NCBI GenBank assembly: GCA_945897655.1
Contig: CAMDHB010000219.1
Coordinates: 1 to 6,229, forward strand
Source of the DNA: Pseudorhodobacter antarcticus
Lineage (GTDB): Bacteria > Pseudomonadota > Alphaproteobacteria > Rhodobacterales > Rhodobacteraceae
Length of the DNA: 6,229 nucleotides
Reading direction: 5' to 3'
This document shows, piece by piece, positions 5,594-6,229 of the stretch; within the stretch, counting starts at the first letter, position 1; each line of letters starts with the position of its first letter. Made by a program: the position numbers and the translations under genes. The notes under the pieces are model-generated. The model was not told the DNA's origin, did not search any database, and worked only from the letters and a program-made list of their open reading frames with translations.

Positions 5594-6229
5594 ATGCGCT
5601 ATTCCGGTTGGCGGATACTGAAAGAGGCCCTGACCGGCCACAAGGGCTGGACCGCCGCCTGGCGCGACCCGGAGCCGCAGGCCGCCTATGATTACATCAT
5701 CGTCGGCGGTGGCGGGCATGGATTGGCGACGGCCTATTATCTGGCGAAAGAGTTCAAGCAGGCCCGGATTGCCGTGCTGGAAAAGGGCTATCTGGGGGGC
5801 GGCAATGTGGGCCGCAACACCACGATTGTCCGCAGCAATTACCTGCTGGATGGGAATGAGCCCTTTTATGAGTTTTCGCTGAAGCTGTGGGAGGGGTTGG
5901 AGCAGGATTTCAACTATAACGCGATGGTGTCGCAGCGCGGTATCCTGAACCTGATCCACACCGATGCCCAGCGCGACGCCTTCACCCGGCGCGGCAATTC
6001 CATGATCCTGCACGGGGCGGATGCCGAATATCTGACGCGCGACCAGATCCGCCAAATGTATCCCTTCCTCAACTTCGACAACGCCCGTTTCCCCATCAAG
6101 GGCGGTCTTGCCCAGCGGCGTGGCGGTACGGTGCGGCATGATGCGGTGGCTTGGGGTTACGCCCGGGCGGCCGACCAGCGCGGGGTGGACCTGATCCAGA
6201 ACTGCGAAGTGACGGGCATTGACGTGGAA
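5594..6229 (+). CDS. soxB: Sarcosine oxidase beta subunit, partial (3' end beyond window)
   Basis: The first 212 codons of the flavoprotein subunit of heterotetrameric sarcosine oxidase (SoxBDAG) are present. The enzyme oxidises sarcosine to glycine, with the methyl carbon leaving as 5,10-methylene-tetrahydrofolate (or formaldehyde) and O2 reduced to H2O2. The N-terminus reads YSGWRILKEALTG, then WRDPEP. The FAD dinucleotide-binding loop is VGGGGHGLATAYYLA (37-51, GxGxxG at 38-43), with the ribose-contacting Glu63 in VLEKGYLGGGNVGRNT. RHDAVAWGYARAADQRG (181-197) contains His182, which corresponds to the His carrying covalent FMN in characterised enzymes. The frame is open to the last base; a full subunit is about 400-420 residues, so roughly half is missing. 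It starts 116 bases after the DUF1989-GcvT stop on the same strand, so cotranscription is likely but not certain. The gap holds only a weak 5-bp hairpin (5492-5504) and no convincing promoter. soxD, soxA and soxG are expected downstream. Confidence 0.95.
   Translation, partial: MRYSGWRILKEALTGHKGWTAAWRDPEPQAAYDYIIVGGGGHGLATAYYLAKEFKQARIAVLEKGYLGGGNVGRNTTIVRSNYLLDGNEPFYEFSLKLWEGLEQDFNYNAMVSQRGILNLIHTDAQRDAFTRRGNSMILHGADAEYLTRDQIRQMYPFLNFDNARFPIKGGLAQRRGGTVRHDAVAWGYARAADQRGVDLIQNCEVTGIDVE

Overview
The window looks like chromosome from an alphaproteobacterium, most likely a Rhodobacteraceae (roseobacter or Paracoccus-like) species. I infer this from the high GC, the strong G/C bias at third codon positions, and the family mix: a DUF3445 heme N-demethylase, a GlxA-type regulator, a DUF1989-GcvT fusion and heterotetrameric sarcosine oxidase SoxB. 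All five genes belong to families tied to methylated-amine or N-methyl one-carbon catabolism, or to its control and transport. No RNA gene, insertion sequence, CRISPR array or phage feature was seen.

Layout: (1) Bases 11-949 (+) encode a PAS-like heme-dependent oxidative N-demethylase alpha-subunit-like protein; its frame stays open to the left edge. (2) Fifteen bases downstream, 965-1948 (+) encodes a GbdR/CdhR-like DJ-1/PfpI plus AraC-HTH regulator, so the two are probably cotranscribed. (3) Bases 1949-2186 hold no gene but contain stacked hairpins between convergent genes; one is a terminator candidate and two are mutually exclusive. (4) Bases 2187-3035 (-) encode a ten-helix EamA/DMT transporter. 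(5) Bases 3036-3137 are a compact divergent promoter region with an AT-rich 8-bp direct repeat. (6) Bases 3138-5477 (+) encode a 779-residue protein with an N-terminal DUF1989-like half, a complete DUF1989 domain and a complete GcvT aminomethyltransferase module. (7) From 5594 to the right edge (+) is the first 212 codons of soxB, the sarcosine oxidase beta subunit; soxDAG are expected beyond the edge.

Working model (inference): HODM-type proteins demethylate secondary methylamines to formaldehyde. SoxBDAG demethylates sarcosine and passes the methyl carbon to tetrahydrofolate. The GcvT module of the fusion probably also handles an N-methyl substrate and folate, while its DUF1989 part, related to carboxyguanidine deiminase subunits, may act on a C-N bond of the same or a linked substrate. 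The GlxA-type regulator would sense a betaine/dimethylglycine/sarcosine-like metabolite, and the EamA protein would move a substrate or product. The most novel item is the DUF1989-GcvT fusion, whose substrate I cannot name.
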